In this document: piece by piece, positions 1 through 6,206 of the stretch | Numbering within the stretch: position 1 is the first letter of the stretch | Layout: the number at the start of each line of letters is the position of its first letter | DNA from: JBCCGE01 sp039029455 | GTDB lineage: Bacteria; Pseudomonadota; Gammaproteobacteria; Arenicellales; Poriferihabitantaceae | Direction of reading: 5' to 3' | NCBI GenBank assembly: GCA_039029455.1 | Contig: JBCCGE010000097.1 | Location: 1-12,010 of the forward strand | DNA length: 12,010 nucleotides | Notes under the pieces: generated by a model | What the model was told of the DNA's origin: nothing | Databases searched by the model: none | The model's input: the letters and a program-made list of their open reading frames with translations, nothing else | Translations under genes and position numbers: made by a program

Positions 1-393
1 CAGGAGGAGCAGCAACAGAAGAAGAAGCGACGGCAGGATCAGAAATGGCAGAAGGAGCGACGGCAAGAGCAGAAACAGCAGAAGCAGTGACAGCAGAAAC
101 AGTGACAGCAAGAGCAGCGACAGCAGGAGCAGCGACAGCAGGAGCAGCGACAGCAGGAGCAGCGACAGCAGCAGCAGTAGCAGCGGAAGCAGGAGCAGCG
201 CCACAGCAGGAACAGCGACAGCAGGAACAGTGATAGCAGAAGCAGCGACAGCAGGATCAGCCACAACAGGAGCAGTGACATCAGTAGCAGCGACAGCAGA
301 AGCAGCGTCAGCAGGAGCAGCGGCAGCAGAAGCACCGGCAGCAGAAGCACCGACAGCAGGAGCAGCGACAGCAGCAGCAATGACAGCAAAAGC
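1..393. repeat. Degenerate 15-bp tandem repeat (minisatellite-like), open at the left edge
   Basis: About 26 units of a 15-bp repeat with consensus GCAGCGACAGCAGGA fill the left end. Three perfect copies lie at 114-158 and a fourth with one mismatch at 159-173; the rest differ at several positions. On the plus strand the unit encodes a five-residue Ala/Thr/Gly/Glu-rich motif (TAGAA and variants). The frame is open from the edge and then shifts near 201-202, where two extra bases (or one missing base) move the pentad into another frame; that frame continues to the end of the array. The array lacks stops in several frames, so long ORFs on both strands here are weak evidence of coding. It ends about 100 bp past the stop of the leftward methyltransferase gene. 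It may be part of a repeat-rich protein, a non-coding minisatellite, or foreign sequence joined at a contig end. I do not recognise it. Confidence 0.85.
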
Positions 394-421
394 TGTGCCA
401 CAGGGTAAATGCGTTCATAGC

Positions 422-441
422 GGTTTCATTACTTTGAAACC
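422..441. other. Small inverted repeat downstream of the methyltransferase gene
   Basis: GGTTTCA and TGAAACC form a perfect 7-bp stem around a 6-nt loop. It lies about 50 bp beyond the stop codon of the leftward methyltransferase gene, between that gene and the tandem repeat. No T-tract follows on either strand, so termination is only a possibility. Confidence 0.35.
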
Positions 442-473
442 ACAGCCTACGGATTATTTACGAATATGTCAAT

Positions 474-495
474 ATAACGGATTGGTATCCGTTAT
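474..495 (-). terminator. Possible hairpin terminator overlapping the methyltransferase stop codon
   Basis: ATAACGGAT and ATCCGTTAT form a perfect 9-bp stem with a 4-nt loop. On the minus strand the hairpin includes the TAA stop of the methyltransferase gene (492-494). No T-run follows, so this is not a standard rho-independent terminator. It could protect the 3' end of the mRNA or be part of a termination signal. Confidence 0.35.
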
Positions 496-1388
496 TTCGG
501 ATTTAATGAAAACCGCCTGGACAGTTCACGAATATGTTCGGGACCAACGTCACAGCAACCTCCGACAACGGATGCGCCATGATCAATCCATTTACGGGCA
601 AACTCCGCGTAGCGTTGCGGTCCTAGATCCTGACGCGTTTCAAGTATGTCAACAGATGAACCGGCGTTTGCGTACTCGGGCACGATGGCAAAGAAACCAT
701 TGGCATAGGCGCCGAATTTGGTACCCAGATTTCGTATCTCAGATAGTGCCGTCGAGACGGCTTCGGGCTGAGAGCAATTTACAAGCACACATTCGGGTTT
801 GAATTTCTCAACAACCGGCGATATGGACGAAACTGGTTCGCCTGAACGGAGCAGAGTGCCATCCGAGTCGTCCACACTTAAAGACAGCCATACCGGCTTA
901 TCGGCGGTTGTTACCCCCATCAAAGCACCTGCCGCATGCTCGACTGACACTACGGTTTCGCAAATAAAAAAGTCGACATAGTCCTTTTGAATCGACGCGA
1001 TCTCAATGTATCGTTCCGCTGCGACTTCAGCGGCCGGTACCAGATCGGGACGATACGACCAGCCTAGCGGACCGGCTGAACCGGCAACGAGGCCCCAGCC
1101 ATTGCGATCACGGGCACGACACGCACATTCACAGGCGTTCTGATGCAACCGGACAAACTGATCTTCGACACCATATGGCTGCAGTCGATCCCGATGGATT
1201 GAATAAGTTGCTGCCGTGGCGATCTCTGCGCCGGCGGCAAAATAATCGTTGTGGACTGCTTCGACAATCTCCGGCGATTCCATCAGGACTTTTGTCGACC
1301 AGAGTCCGGTGGGTTCTTCGTCAGCCCTTTTCACCACTTCCTGCCCGAGTCCCCCGTCAAGAATAGTGATGTTTTGTTGGCCAGTCAT
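492..1388 (-). CDS. Homocysteine S-methyltransferase family protein
   Basis: A 298-residue protein of the zinc-dependent homocysteine/betaine methyltransferase (MmuM/BHMT) family. These enzymes move a methyl group, for example from S-methylmethionine, to homocysteine to form methionine in the cytoplasm. The family start ILDGGLGQEV is at residues 9-18. The zinc-binding cysteines are seen as Cys205 in LVNCSQP and Cys278-Cys279 in GGCC near the C-terminus. Glu144 (ICETVV) sits where the family has a conserved acidic residue, and FGAYANGF at 225-232 matches the family GAYPN region. The length of about 300 is normal, so the gene looks complete. The ATG at 1386-1388 gives the expected N-terminus, though no clear Shine-Dalgarno is seen. 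It lies downstream of the RodZ-like gene on the same strand, with a candidate promoter of its own between. The methyl donor cannot be told from sequence. Confidence 0.9.
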   Translation of the reverse strand: MTGQQNITILDGGLGQEVVKRADEEPTGLWSTKVLMESPEIVEAVHNDYFAAGAEIATAATYSIHRDRLQPYGVEDQFVRLHQNACECACRARDRNGWGLVAGSAGPLGWSYRPDLVPAAEVAAERYIEIASIQKDYVDFFICETVVSVEHAAGALMGVTTADKPVWLSLSVDDSDGTLLRSGEPVSSISPVVEKFKPECVLVNCSQPEAVSTALSEIRNLGTKFGAYANGFFAIVPEYANAGSSVDILETRQDLGPQRYAEFARKWIDHGASVVGGCCDVGPEHIRELSRRFSLNPK

Positions 1389-1435
1389 TTTATGATCTGC
1401 AGAATGATCGAATTCTGATAGTTTCAGGAGAAAAG

Positions 1436-1464
1436 ATTAATTCAGACAGGTCGCCTTTATTCAA
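1436..1464 (-). promoter_or_regulatory. Candidate sigma-70 promoter for the methyltransferase gene
   Basis: On the minus strand, TTGAAT (1459-1464) and ATTAAT (1436-1441) are 17 bp apart, each matching 4 of 6 consensus bases. Transcription would start near 1429, about 40 nt before the ATG. The 126-bp gap between the two leftward genes leaves room for a separate promoter. This is a match by eye only. Confidence 0.35.
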
Positions 1465-1514
1465 ATGGGTATGTACATCGTTAGCGCACCACATACGGTC
1501 ACTACAGAGCAGAT

Positions 1515-2090
1515 TCACTCGATGCGAATCAATGCACTCTTCTTGCCGTCGGCGGACTCGTTTTCACCACTGGAAAGCGGCAGACCGGTCGCGTCTTGAG
1601 TTGAGCCTGCACCAGGCAACTGGAACAACTCGGACAAACTGCTGTAACCGTTTTTCTGCATCAGATGAACTGACCCGTAAGCAACGGCCCCAAGCAATGC
1701 GATCGAAAGGATCAGCTTGAAAAAACCACCGCCTGATTTTGGTTGAGGTCGTGTTGCGGTCTTACCGCGCCCCTTGATACTTGACTTTAATGTTGGAATT
1801 TCAAGCACCTTTTCCGGTTCAAGGTCCAGTGTCTCAAGCACTTTCTCAGCGTCCAGCTCCAGCAGTTTTGCGTAGGAACGGATGTAGCCCTTGACGAATG
1901 TGGAACCCGGCAAACGATCGTAGGCATCCTGCTCTATGGCCTCAATAGTCTCAACACCCAGATTGAGATTTGCGGCGATATCCTCAACCGATACGTCCCA
2001 GCTTTGACGCCGGGAGGAGAGTATCTGCCCGGCAGACACCTGGGCAGTGATAGGAATGGGTTCGGGCTGAATGCGCTCAGGCTGACTCAT
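1515..2090 (-). CDS. RodZ-like helix-turn-helix membrane protein, short form
   Basis: A 191-residue protein with the layout of RodZ. A cytoplasmic RodZ-type helix-turn-helix domain spans about residues 20-85, with the typical segment around SVEDIAANLNLGVETIEAIE and then FVKGYIRSYAKLL. A basic linker (residues 102-118) and one predicted transmembrane helix (about 122-144) follow, then a short Ser/Gly-rich outer segment. RodZ helps place MreB and the elongation machinery in rod-shaped cells. Family members usually run beyond 250 residues and end in a periplasmic DUF4115 domain; here the protein stops after SALIRIE, where such a domain would begin. The next 120 bp hold no recognisable DUF4115 in any frame. 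The usual neighbour ispG is absent. It may be a short RodZ paralogue, a different HTH-TM protein, or a gene that lost its 3' end. No clear ribosome-binding site precedes the ATG. Confidence 0.75.
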   Translation of the reverse strand: MSQPERIQPEPIPITAQVSAGQILSSRRQSWDVSVEDIAANLNLGVETIEAIEQDAYDRLPGSTFVKGYIRSYAKLLELDAEKVLETLDLEPEKVLEIPTLKSSIKGRGKTATRPQPKSGGGFFKLILSIALLGAVAYGSVHLMQKNGYSSLSELFQLPGAGSTQDATGLPLSSGENESADGKKSALIRIE

Positions 2091-2134
2091 AAATTGTCAC
2101 AATCAATATTCTGCGTGTTACAGAAGTCGCGGCA

Positions 2135-2154
2135 GCGGGGCGTCCCGCAGTATA
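2135..2154 (-). promoter_or_regulatory. Possible -10 element and leader hairpin of the RodZ-like gene
   Basis: On the minus strand TATACT (2149-2154) matches 5 of 6 bases of a -10 box, but the -35 region 17 bp upstream (TTTAAT) is poor. Just downstream, GCGGG (2135-2139) and CCCGC (2144-2148) can form a 5-bp GC hairpin in the leader. It lies about 45-65 bp before the ATG. Confidence 0.3.
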
Positions 2155-2243
2155 AGTAGTCTGTTAAGAAAATTAAAGACGTCTCTGATCAGTAAGTAAA
2201 AAAACCATCACATTGACACTTTCAGACGACACCATCCAAACGT

Positions 2244-2270
2244 AAAAAAGGGAAGCAATGCTTCCCTTTT
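2244..2270 (-). terminator. Rho-independent terminator of the rpsO-pnp operon
   Basis: GGGAAGC (2250-2256) and GCTTCCC (2260-2266) form a 7-bp stem with a 3-nt loop, extended by four A-T pairs. On the minus strand it ends in a run of six T (2249-2244). It starts about 20 bp past the pnp stop codon, the expected place for the end of the operon. The T-run on the plus side is four long, so it may also work weakly the other way. Confidence 0.85.
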
Positions 2271-2290
2271 CTGATCTCCCTGTCAGCAAA

Positions 2291-4381
2291 TTACGCTGAC
2301 TGCTCTTCGAGCGCTTTCATGCTCAGTCGCACCCGCCCCTGTTTGTCTACTTCGAGTACTTTGACCTTGACCTGGTCTCCCTCCTTGAGCACATCGCTGA
2401 CCTGATTCACCCGCTCATTAGAAATCTGCGATATGTGAACCAGACCGTCGCGACCGGGCAGAATATTGACGAATGCGCCGAAATCCATCAAGCGAACGAC
2501 TTTACCTTCGTATACGGCGTCCACTTCGACTTCTGCGGTGATTTGCTCAATTCGGCGAATACACTCCTGTGCAGCCAGATTATCCGTTGAGGCAATTTTG
2601 ACAGTGCCGTCGTCTTCGATATCTATGCTGACACCGGTCTCTTCGGAGAGTGCGCGAATAACCGCTCCGCCTTTACCAATTACATCCCGAATTTTTTCCG
2701 GGTTAATCTTTATCGTCACAATGCGTGGCGCGTAATCAGACATTTCTTCACGAGGTGCTGAAATCGTCTTCGCCATTTCGCCGAGAATATGTATGCGACC
2801 CTGTTTTGCCTGAGCAAGGGCCTGCTCCATAATTTCCCGGGTGATGCCGTCAATTTTGATATCCATTTGCAGTGCAGTGATACCATCTTCAGTCCCGGCC
2901 ACCTTGAAGTCCATGTCACCAAGGTGATCTTCATCACCCAGAATGTCAGTAAGGACAGCGAACTGGTCGCCTTCCTTAATCAGGCCCATCGCGACGCCGG
3001 CTACCGGCGCTTTGACCTTCACACCTGCGTCCATCAACGCCAGGCTGGTGCCACAGACAGAGGCCATCGAACTCGAGCCGTTTGATTCGGTAATTTCCGA
3101 GACCACGCGAATGGTGTAAGGGAATTCCTCCTGACTTGGGATAACCGCCTTGATACCTCGTTTCGCCAGACGGCCGTGACCAATCTCTCGTCGTTTTGGC
3201 GAACCGACGCGACCGGTTTCTCCAACACAATACGGCGGGAAGTTATAGTGCAGCATAAAGGTGTCTTTGTACTCACCTTCAAGCGCGTCGATGATTTGGG
3301 CATCTCGCTCTGTACCGAGTGTGGCGACCACAATAGCCTGAGTCTCGCCGCGAGTAAAGTTAGCGGAACCGTGAGTTCTTGGCAGCACGCTGGTTTCGAT
3401 CCGAATCGGTCGAACTGTTGATGTATCACGTCCGTCGATTCGCGGATTTCCTGCAAGGATGCGCCCGCGCACCGTCGATTTTTCGAGACCTTTGATTTCG
3501 TCTTTGATCGCGCCAATCTCTTCGTCGTCTGTTTCCTCGGAACTCAGGGCTGAAACAATTTCCTCTCGTGCAGCAGCTACTGCATTTTGCCGCTCCACCT
3601 TATCCGAAATCTGATAGGCCGCAGTAATGTGATCTCCGGCAGCTGCGCTGACTTTTTCCGCAAGTTCAGTATTGGCCTCAGGAGGAGTCCAGTCCCACTT
3701 GCCGTTGCCGACTTCCTGGCTAAACTCCGTCACCGCCTGAACCACTGCACGGCTGTGCTCGTGGCCAAACATCACTGCTCCGAGCATCTGCTCTTCGGTC
3801 AGGATATTCGCCTCTGACTCAACCATAAGAACGGCGTTGTCCGTGCCGGCAACAACCAGGTCCAGATCGGATACTTCAAGTTGCGACTTGGTTGGGTTCA
3901 GAACGTACTCACCGTTGACGACGCCCACTCGGGCAGCGCCAATGGGACCGTTGAACGGCACGCCCGAAATTTCGATTGCGGCAGACGTTCCGATCATCGC
4001 CACAATGTCCGGATTAATTTCCGGATCAATTGACATCACCGTGCAGATCACCTGCACTTCGTTCATGAATCCTTCCGGGAACAGTGGGCGAATGGGTCGA
4101 TCGATGAGTCGGCAGTTCAGTATAGCGTTTTCTGAAGGTCGTCCTTCGCGCTTGAAAAATCCACCCGGGATTTTTCCGGCAGCATATGTGCGTTCTTCAA
4201 ATTCAACGGTCAGCGGGAAAAAACTGTGGCCCGCGTACTCTGTTCTGGCAACGACTGTGGTCATTACCACTGTATCACCCATACTGGTTATGACCGCACC
4301 GTGAGCCTGGCGTGCGACCGAACCGGTTTCCATACGGACTTCATGCTGACCGTACTGGAAGGTCTTGGTTACTTTATTCAA
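2291..4381 (-). CDS. pnp: Polyribonucleotide nucleotidyltransferase (PNPase)
   Basis: A 696-residue PNPase, close to the usual 700-711. The enzyme degrades RNA 3' to 5' using phosphate, acts as a trimer in the cytoplasm and joins the RNA degradosome in many proteobacteria. The first RNase PH domain starts at the N-terminus with KTFQYGQHEV and includes the IPGGFFKREGRPSE segment (about 71-84). A helical linker domain follows. The second, catalytic RNase PH domain (about 325-545) carries GSSSMASVCGTSLALMDAGV and the acidic DILGDEDHLGDMD motif (479-491), which holds the catalytic aspartates. A KH domain begins near 559 with GKGG at 569-572, and an S1 domain occupies about 619-691. The start is TTG at 4379-4381, supported by AGGAG 8 nt upstream and by homology of the first residues; the first ATG would cut off conserved sequence. 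It follows rpsO by 42 bp, too little for a separate terminator and promoter. Confidence 0.98.
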   Translation of the reverse strand: MNKVTKTFQYGQHEVRMETGSVARQAHGAVITSMGDTVVMTTVVARTEYAGHSFFPLTVEFEERTYAAGKIPGGFFKREGRPSENAILNCRLIDRPIRPLFPEGFMNEVQVICTVMSIDPEINPDIVAMIGTSAAIEISGVPFNGPIGAARVGVVNGEYVLNPTKSQLEVSDLDLVVAGTDNAVLMVESEANILTEEQMLGAVMFGHEHSRAVVQAVTEFSQEVGNGKWDWTPPEANTELAEKVSAAAGDHITAAYQISDKVERQNAVAAAREEIVSALSSEETDDEEIGAIKDEIKGLEKSTVRGRILAGNPRIDGRDTSTVRPIRIETSVLPRTHGSANFTRGETQAIVVATLGTERDAQIIDALEGEYKDTFMLHYNFPPYCVGETGRVGSPKRREIGHGRLAKRGIKAVIPSQEEFPYTIRVVSEITESNGSSSMASVCGTSLALMDAGVKVKAPVAGVAMGLIKEGDQFAVLTDILGDEDHLGDMDFKVAGTEDGITALQMDIKIDGITREIMEQALAQAKQGRIHILGEMAKTISAPREEMSDYAPRIVTIKINPEKIRDVIGKGGAVIRALSEETGVSIDIEDDGTVKIASTDNLAAQECIRRIEQITAEVEVDAVYEGKVVRLMDFGAFVNILPGRDGLVHISQISNERVNQVSDVLKEGDQVKVKVLEVDKQGRVRLSMKALEEQSA

Positions 4382-4394
4382 AATTTTTTCTCCT
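4379..4394 (-). promoter_or_regulatory. Shine-Dalgarno and TTG start of pnp
   Basis: On the minus strand AGGAG (4390-4394) precedes TTG (4379-4381) by 8 nt through an A-rich spacer. No in-frame ATG occurs near enough to keep the conserved N-terminus, so the rare start with a strong binding site fixes the start of pnp. Confidence 0.8.
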
Positions 4395-4423
4395 GCGCGC
4401 TGTAACGCGGTTTGTATGTCCGG

Positions 4424-4693
4424 TTACTTTCTCAAGCCAAGCTTGGCGATAAGCGCTCGGTATCGTTCAACGTCGGTATTTCTGAGATAGCTCAGCAACT
4501 TTCGTCGATGATTAACCAGTCGCAACAATCCCTGCCGGGAATGGTGGTCGTGGATGTGGGTTTTAAAGTGATCTGAAAGATCCTGAATGCGCGCTGTCAT
4601 CAGCGCAATCTGAACTTCGGGAGAGCCGGTATCGCCCTCTGAGCGCTGGTGTTCTTTGACAACAGCAGCCTTATCTTCGGCAGACAATGCCAT
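4424..4693 (-). CDS. rpsO: 30S ribosomal protein S15
   Basis: An 89-residue protein, the standard length for S15. It binds the central domain of 16S rRNA early in 30S assembly. The conserved GDTGSPEVQIALMTARI segment, the HIHDHHSRQGLLRLVNHRRK stretch and the LLSYLRNTD...YRALIAKLGLRK ending are all present. The ATG at 4691-4693 is preceded by GAGGT (4701-4705) with a 7-nt spacer. It is the first gene of an rpsO-pnp unit, the conserved proteobacterial order. In many genomes truB lies directly upstream; here the upstream neighbour is divergent asd, so rpsO must use its own promoter. S15 commonly represses its own mRNA through a leader structure, and the GC-rich leader of about 90 nt could serve this, but that is inference. 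Confidence 0.98.
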   Translation of the reverse strand: MALSAEDKAAVVKEHQRSEGDTGSPEVQIALMTARIQDLSDHFKTHIHDHHSRQGLLRLVNHRRKLLSYLRNTDVERYRALIAKLGLRK

Positions 4694-4769
4694 AGTAGTG
4701 ACCTCGTTTTAAGGTATTAGACATGTGGGGAAGTCGACTGGCCGGCGCCAGCAACCTCCGTCACCGTAT

Positions 4770-4782
4770 CCCGCCTTGCGGG
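4770..4782 (-). promoter_or_regulatory. Hairpin in the rpsO leader
   Basis: CCCGC (4770-4774) and GCGGG (4778-4782) form a 5-bp GC stem with a 3-nt loop at the start of the predicted rpsO leader. The rest of the leader toward the start codon is GC-rich and could fold further. S15 autoregulatory leaders vary widely between lineages, so this is only a candidate. Confidence 0.3.
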
Positions 4783-4789
4783 GGCGCGT

Positions 4790-4818
4790 ATTCTATCCAT
4801 CCACCTGTCGCATAACAA
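4790..4818 (-). promoter_or_regulatory. Predicted rpsO-pnp promoter
   Basis: On the minus strand TTGTTA (4813-4818, 4 of 6 consensus) and TAGAAT (4790-4795, 5 of 6) are 17 bp apart. Transcription would start near 4783, leaving a leader of about 90 nt. Directly upstream, A-tracts at 4823-4826, 4832-4834, 4843-4848 and 4855-4859 repeat about every 10-12 bp, as in an UP element or curved DNA of strong ribosomal promoters. Confidence 0.6.
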
Positions 4819-4850
4819 CCGCAAAATCGCCAAATACACCGTAAAAAACG

Positions 4851-4879
4851 CTGTAAAAACCGATATATAAACCTATAAT
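4851..4879 (+). promoter_or_regulatory. Predicted asd promoter
   Basis: A perfect -10 box TATAAT lies at 4874-4879. The best -35 at a 17-bp spacing is CTGTAA (4851-4856), matching 3 of 6. Transcription would start near 4886, about 50 nt before the asd ATG. It is divergent from the rpsO promoter and shares the A-tract region. Confidence 0.55.
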
Positions 4880-4885
4880 CCGATT

Positions 4886-4910
4886 CCCCGAATAACCGGG
4901 GTAGTTTTTT
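4886..4910 (+). promoter_or_regulatory. Hairpin with T-run in the asd leader
   Basis: CCCCG (4886-4890) and CGGGG (4897-4901) form a 5-bp stem with a 6-nt loop, followed by TAG and six T (4905-4910). It looks like a small terminator but sits at or just after the predicted asd start point, only 26 bp before the start codon. An attenuator is unlikely because there is no room for an alternative structure. A 5'-end stabilising hairpin, or a block to transcription coming from the left, fits better. Confidence 0.4.
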
Positions 4911-4936
4911 AACCGTATTTTCATCGAAACAGGGCA

Positions 4937-6058
4937 ATGCAACTGAAACGTGTGGGATTTGTTGGCTGGCGAGGCATGGTGGGTTCCGTGCTTTTGCAAC
5001 GAATGATGGCGGAGAATGACTTCTCCCTGATAGATGAGCCCCTGTTCTTCACAACCTCTCAGACCGGCCTGCCCGGACCGGATGTAGGTAAACCTGTCGC
5101 GAGGTTGCTTGACGCCCATGACCTCGAGACACTGAAAACGCTGGATGCAGTGGTGACCTGCCAGGGCGGCGACTACACCACCGAGGTTCACACAAAGCTT
5201 CGGGATATGGGCTGGACGGGATACTGGATCGATGCGGCGTCATCACTTCGCATGAGCGAAAACGCCACCATCATCCTCGATCCGGTCAACATGCCTGTCG
5301 TGAAAACCGGTCTTGATAACGGACAGAAGGATTTCATCGGCGGCAACTGCACGGTCAGTCTGATGATGATGGCGCTGCATGGGCTCCTCGAAGCAAATCT
5401 TGTTGAGTGGATTACCGTCGCCACGTACCAGGCGATTTCCGGCGGCGGTGCGCGTCAGATGCGTGAGCTGATTGAACAGATGGGCTACGTGGAAAAATCG
5501 GTCTCTTCCCTGATCAATGATTCCGGATCTGCGATTCTTGACGTCGACCGCGGCGTGATTGACGCCATGCGGTCACCGGGTCTGCCTGACCGCGAAATCG
5601 CATATCCACTGGCTGGGAATCTCCTACCGTGGATCGATAAGGATCTCGATTCTGGTACCAGTCGTGAAGAGTGGAAAGGCTCGGTTGAAACCAACAAAAT
5701 TCTTGGCCGCTCTGAGTCTCCGATTCCTATTGAAAGCACCTGCATTCGCATTGGTGCAATGCGATGCCACAGCCAGGCGTTTACAATTAAATTGACGTCT
5801 GATGTCCCCGAGGACGAAATTATCGAAAGAATGGATCAGGCAAATGACTGGGTGAAAGTCATTGATAACACGCGGGAAGCCAGTCTTACAGAACTCACAC
5901 CAGCTGCGGTAACCGGCACTCTGGATATTCCTGTAGGACGAATTCGCAAACTGCACATCGGCCCCGAATACATGTCTGCATTCACAGTGGGAGATCAACT
6001 CCTTTGGGGAGCAGCAGAGCCCCTGCGTCGAATGCTGCGAATTCTGTCGGAATACTAA
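4937..6058 (+). CDS. asd: Aspartate-semialdehyde dehydrogenase
   Basis: A 373-residue enzyme that reduces L-aspartyl-4-phosphate to L-aspartate-semialdehyde with NADPH, the branch point to lysine, diaminopimelate, threonine and methionine. It is of the long Gram-negative type (E. coli form 367 aa). The N-terminal nucleotide-binding turn GFVGWRGMVGSVL is at 7-19. The catalytic cysteine is Cys138 in GGNCTV. The TYQAISGGG segment lies at about 163-171, and the substrate-binding Arg271 and catalytic His278 in CIRIGAMRCHSQ match E. coli Arg267 and His274. All catalytic residues are present. The ATG at 4937 gives the standard N-terminus, but the only purine-rich stretch (AGGG at 4931-4934) is just 2 nt away, which is close for a Shine-Dalgarno. 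It is transcribed divergently from rpsO and appears to be a single-gene unit; no convincing terminator follows. Confidence 0.98.
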   Translation: MQLKRVGFVGWRGMVGSVLLQRMMAENDFSLIDEPLFFTTSQTGLPGPDVGKPVARLLDAHDLETLKTLDAVVTCQGGDYTTEVHTKLRDMGWTGYWIDAASSLRMSENATIILDPVNMPVVKTGLDNGQKDFIGGNCTVSLMMMALHGLLEANLVEWITVATYQAISGGGARQMRELIEQMGYVEKSVSSLINDSGSAILDVDRGVIDAMRSPGLPDREIAYPLAGNLLPWIDKDLDSGTSREEWKGSVETNKILGRSESPIPIESTCIRIGAMRCHSQAFTIKLTSDVPEDEIIERMDQANDWVKVIDNTREASLTELTPAAVTGTLDIPVGRIRKLHIGPEYMSAFTVGDQLLWGAAEPLRRMLRILSEY

Positions 6059-6151
6059 CCACATACAACCGTCACGAACTTATCGCGGCCTTTGATATAC
6101 GCTTGCGAAGAAATCTTGAGCAGTTCGGAGCTGCTGCGAGTGCAATGTGGT

Positions 6152-6200
6152 TTGACTAAGCCGGGTGACACCGGGTTAAACGAGGTGCGCATTTCAGGGG
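6152..6200 (+). promoter_or_regulatory. Candidate promoter, dyad and ribosome-binding site of the efflux operon
   Basis: TTGACT (6152-6157) matches 5 of 6 bases of a -35 box; the -10 at 17 bp spacing (GTTAAA, 6175-6180) is weak. Between them lie GGTG-A-CACC (6164-6172) within CCGGGTGACACCGG and a direct repeat CCGGGT (6161-6166, 6171-6176), which could be an operator. AGGGG (6196-6200) is a good Shine-Dalgarno 6 nt before the adaptor ATG. Confidence 0.4.
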
Positions 6201-6206
6201 CAAAAA

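Noticed and set aside
1..393. CRISPR array
   Set aside because: The units are contiguous 15-bp repeats with no unique spacers, so this is a tandem repeat.
39..401. Minus-strand Leu/Ser-rich open frame over the repeat
   Set aside because: The LLLLS pattern is the repeat read backwards, and it changes to a Cys-rich pattern at the indel near 201, so it is not a maintained protein.
230..802. Long plus-strand open frame starting in the repeat and running into the methyltransferase gene
   Set aside because: Its second half is antisense to a clearly recognised gene, and its first half is repeat with no stops in several frames. The two halves share no protein character.
1470..1497. GTATGT/ACATAC inverted repeat after the RodZ-like gene
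   Set aside because: The arms are 6 bp with a 16-nt loop and no T-run, so neither a terminator nor an operator can be supported.
4800..4936. Lysine riboswitch upstream of asd
   Set aside because: The predicted leader is only about 50 nt, and even the full gap lacks the length and multi-helix layout of a lysine riboswitch.
6119..6135. Hairpin AGCAG/CTGCT after asd as a terminator
   Set aside because: The stem is only 5 bp with no T-run after it.
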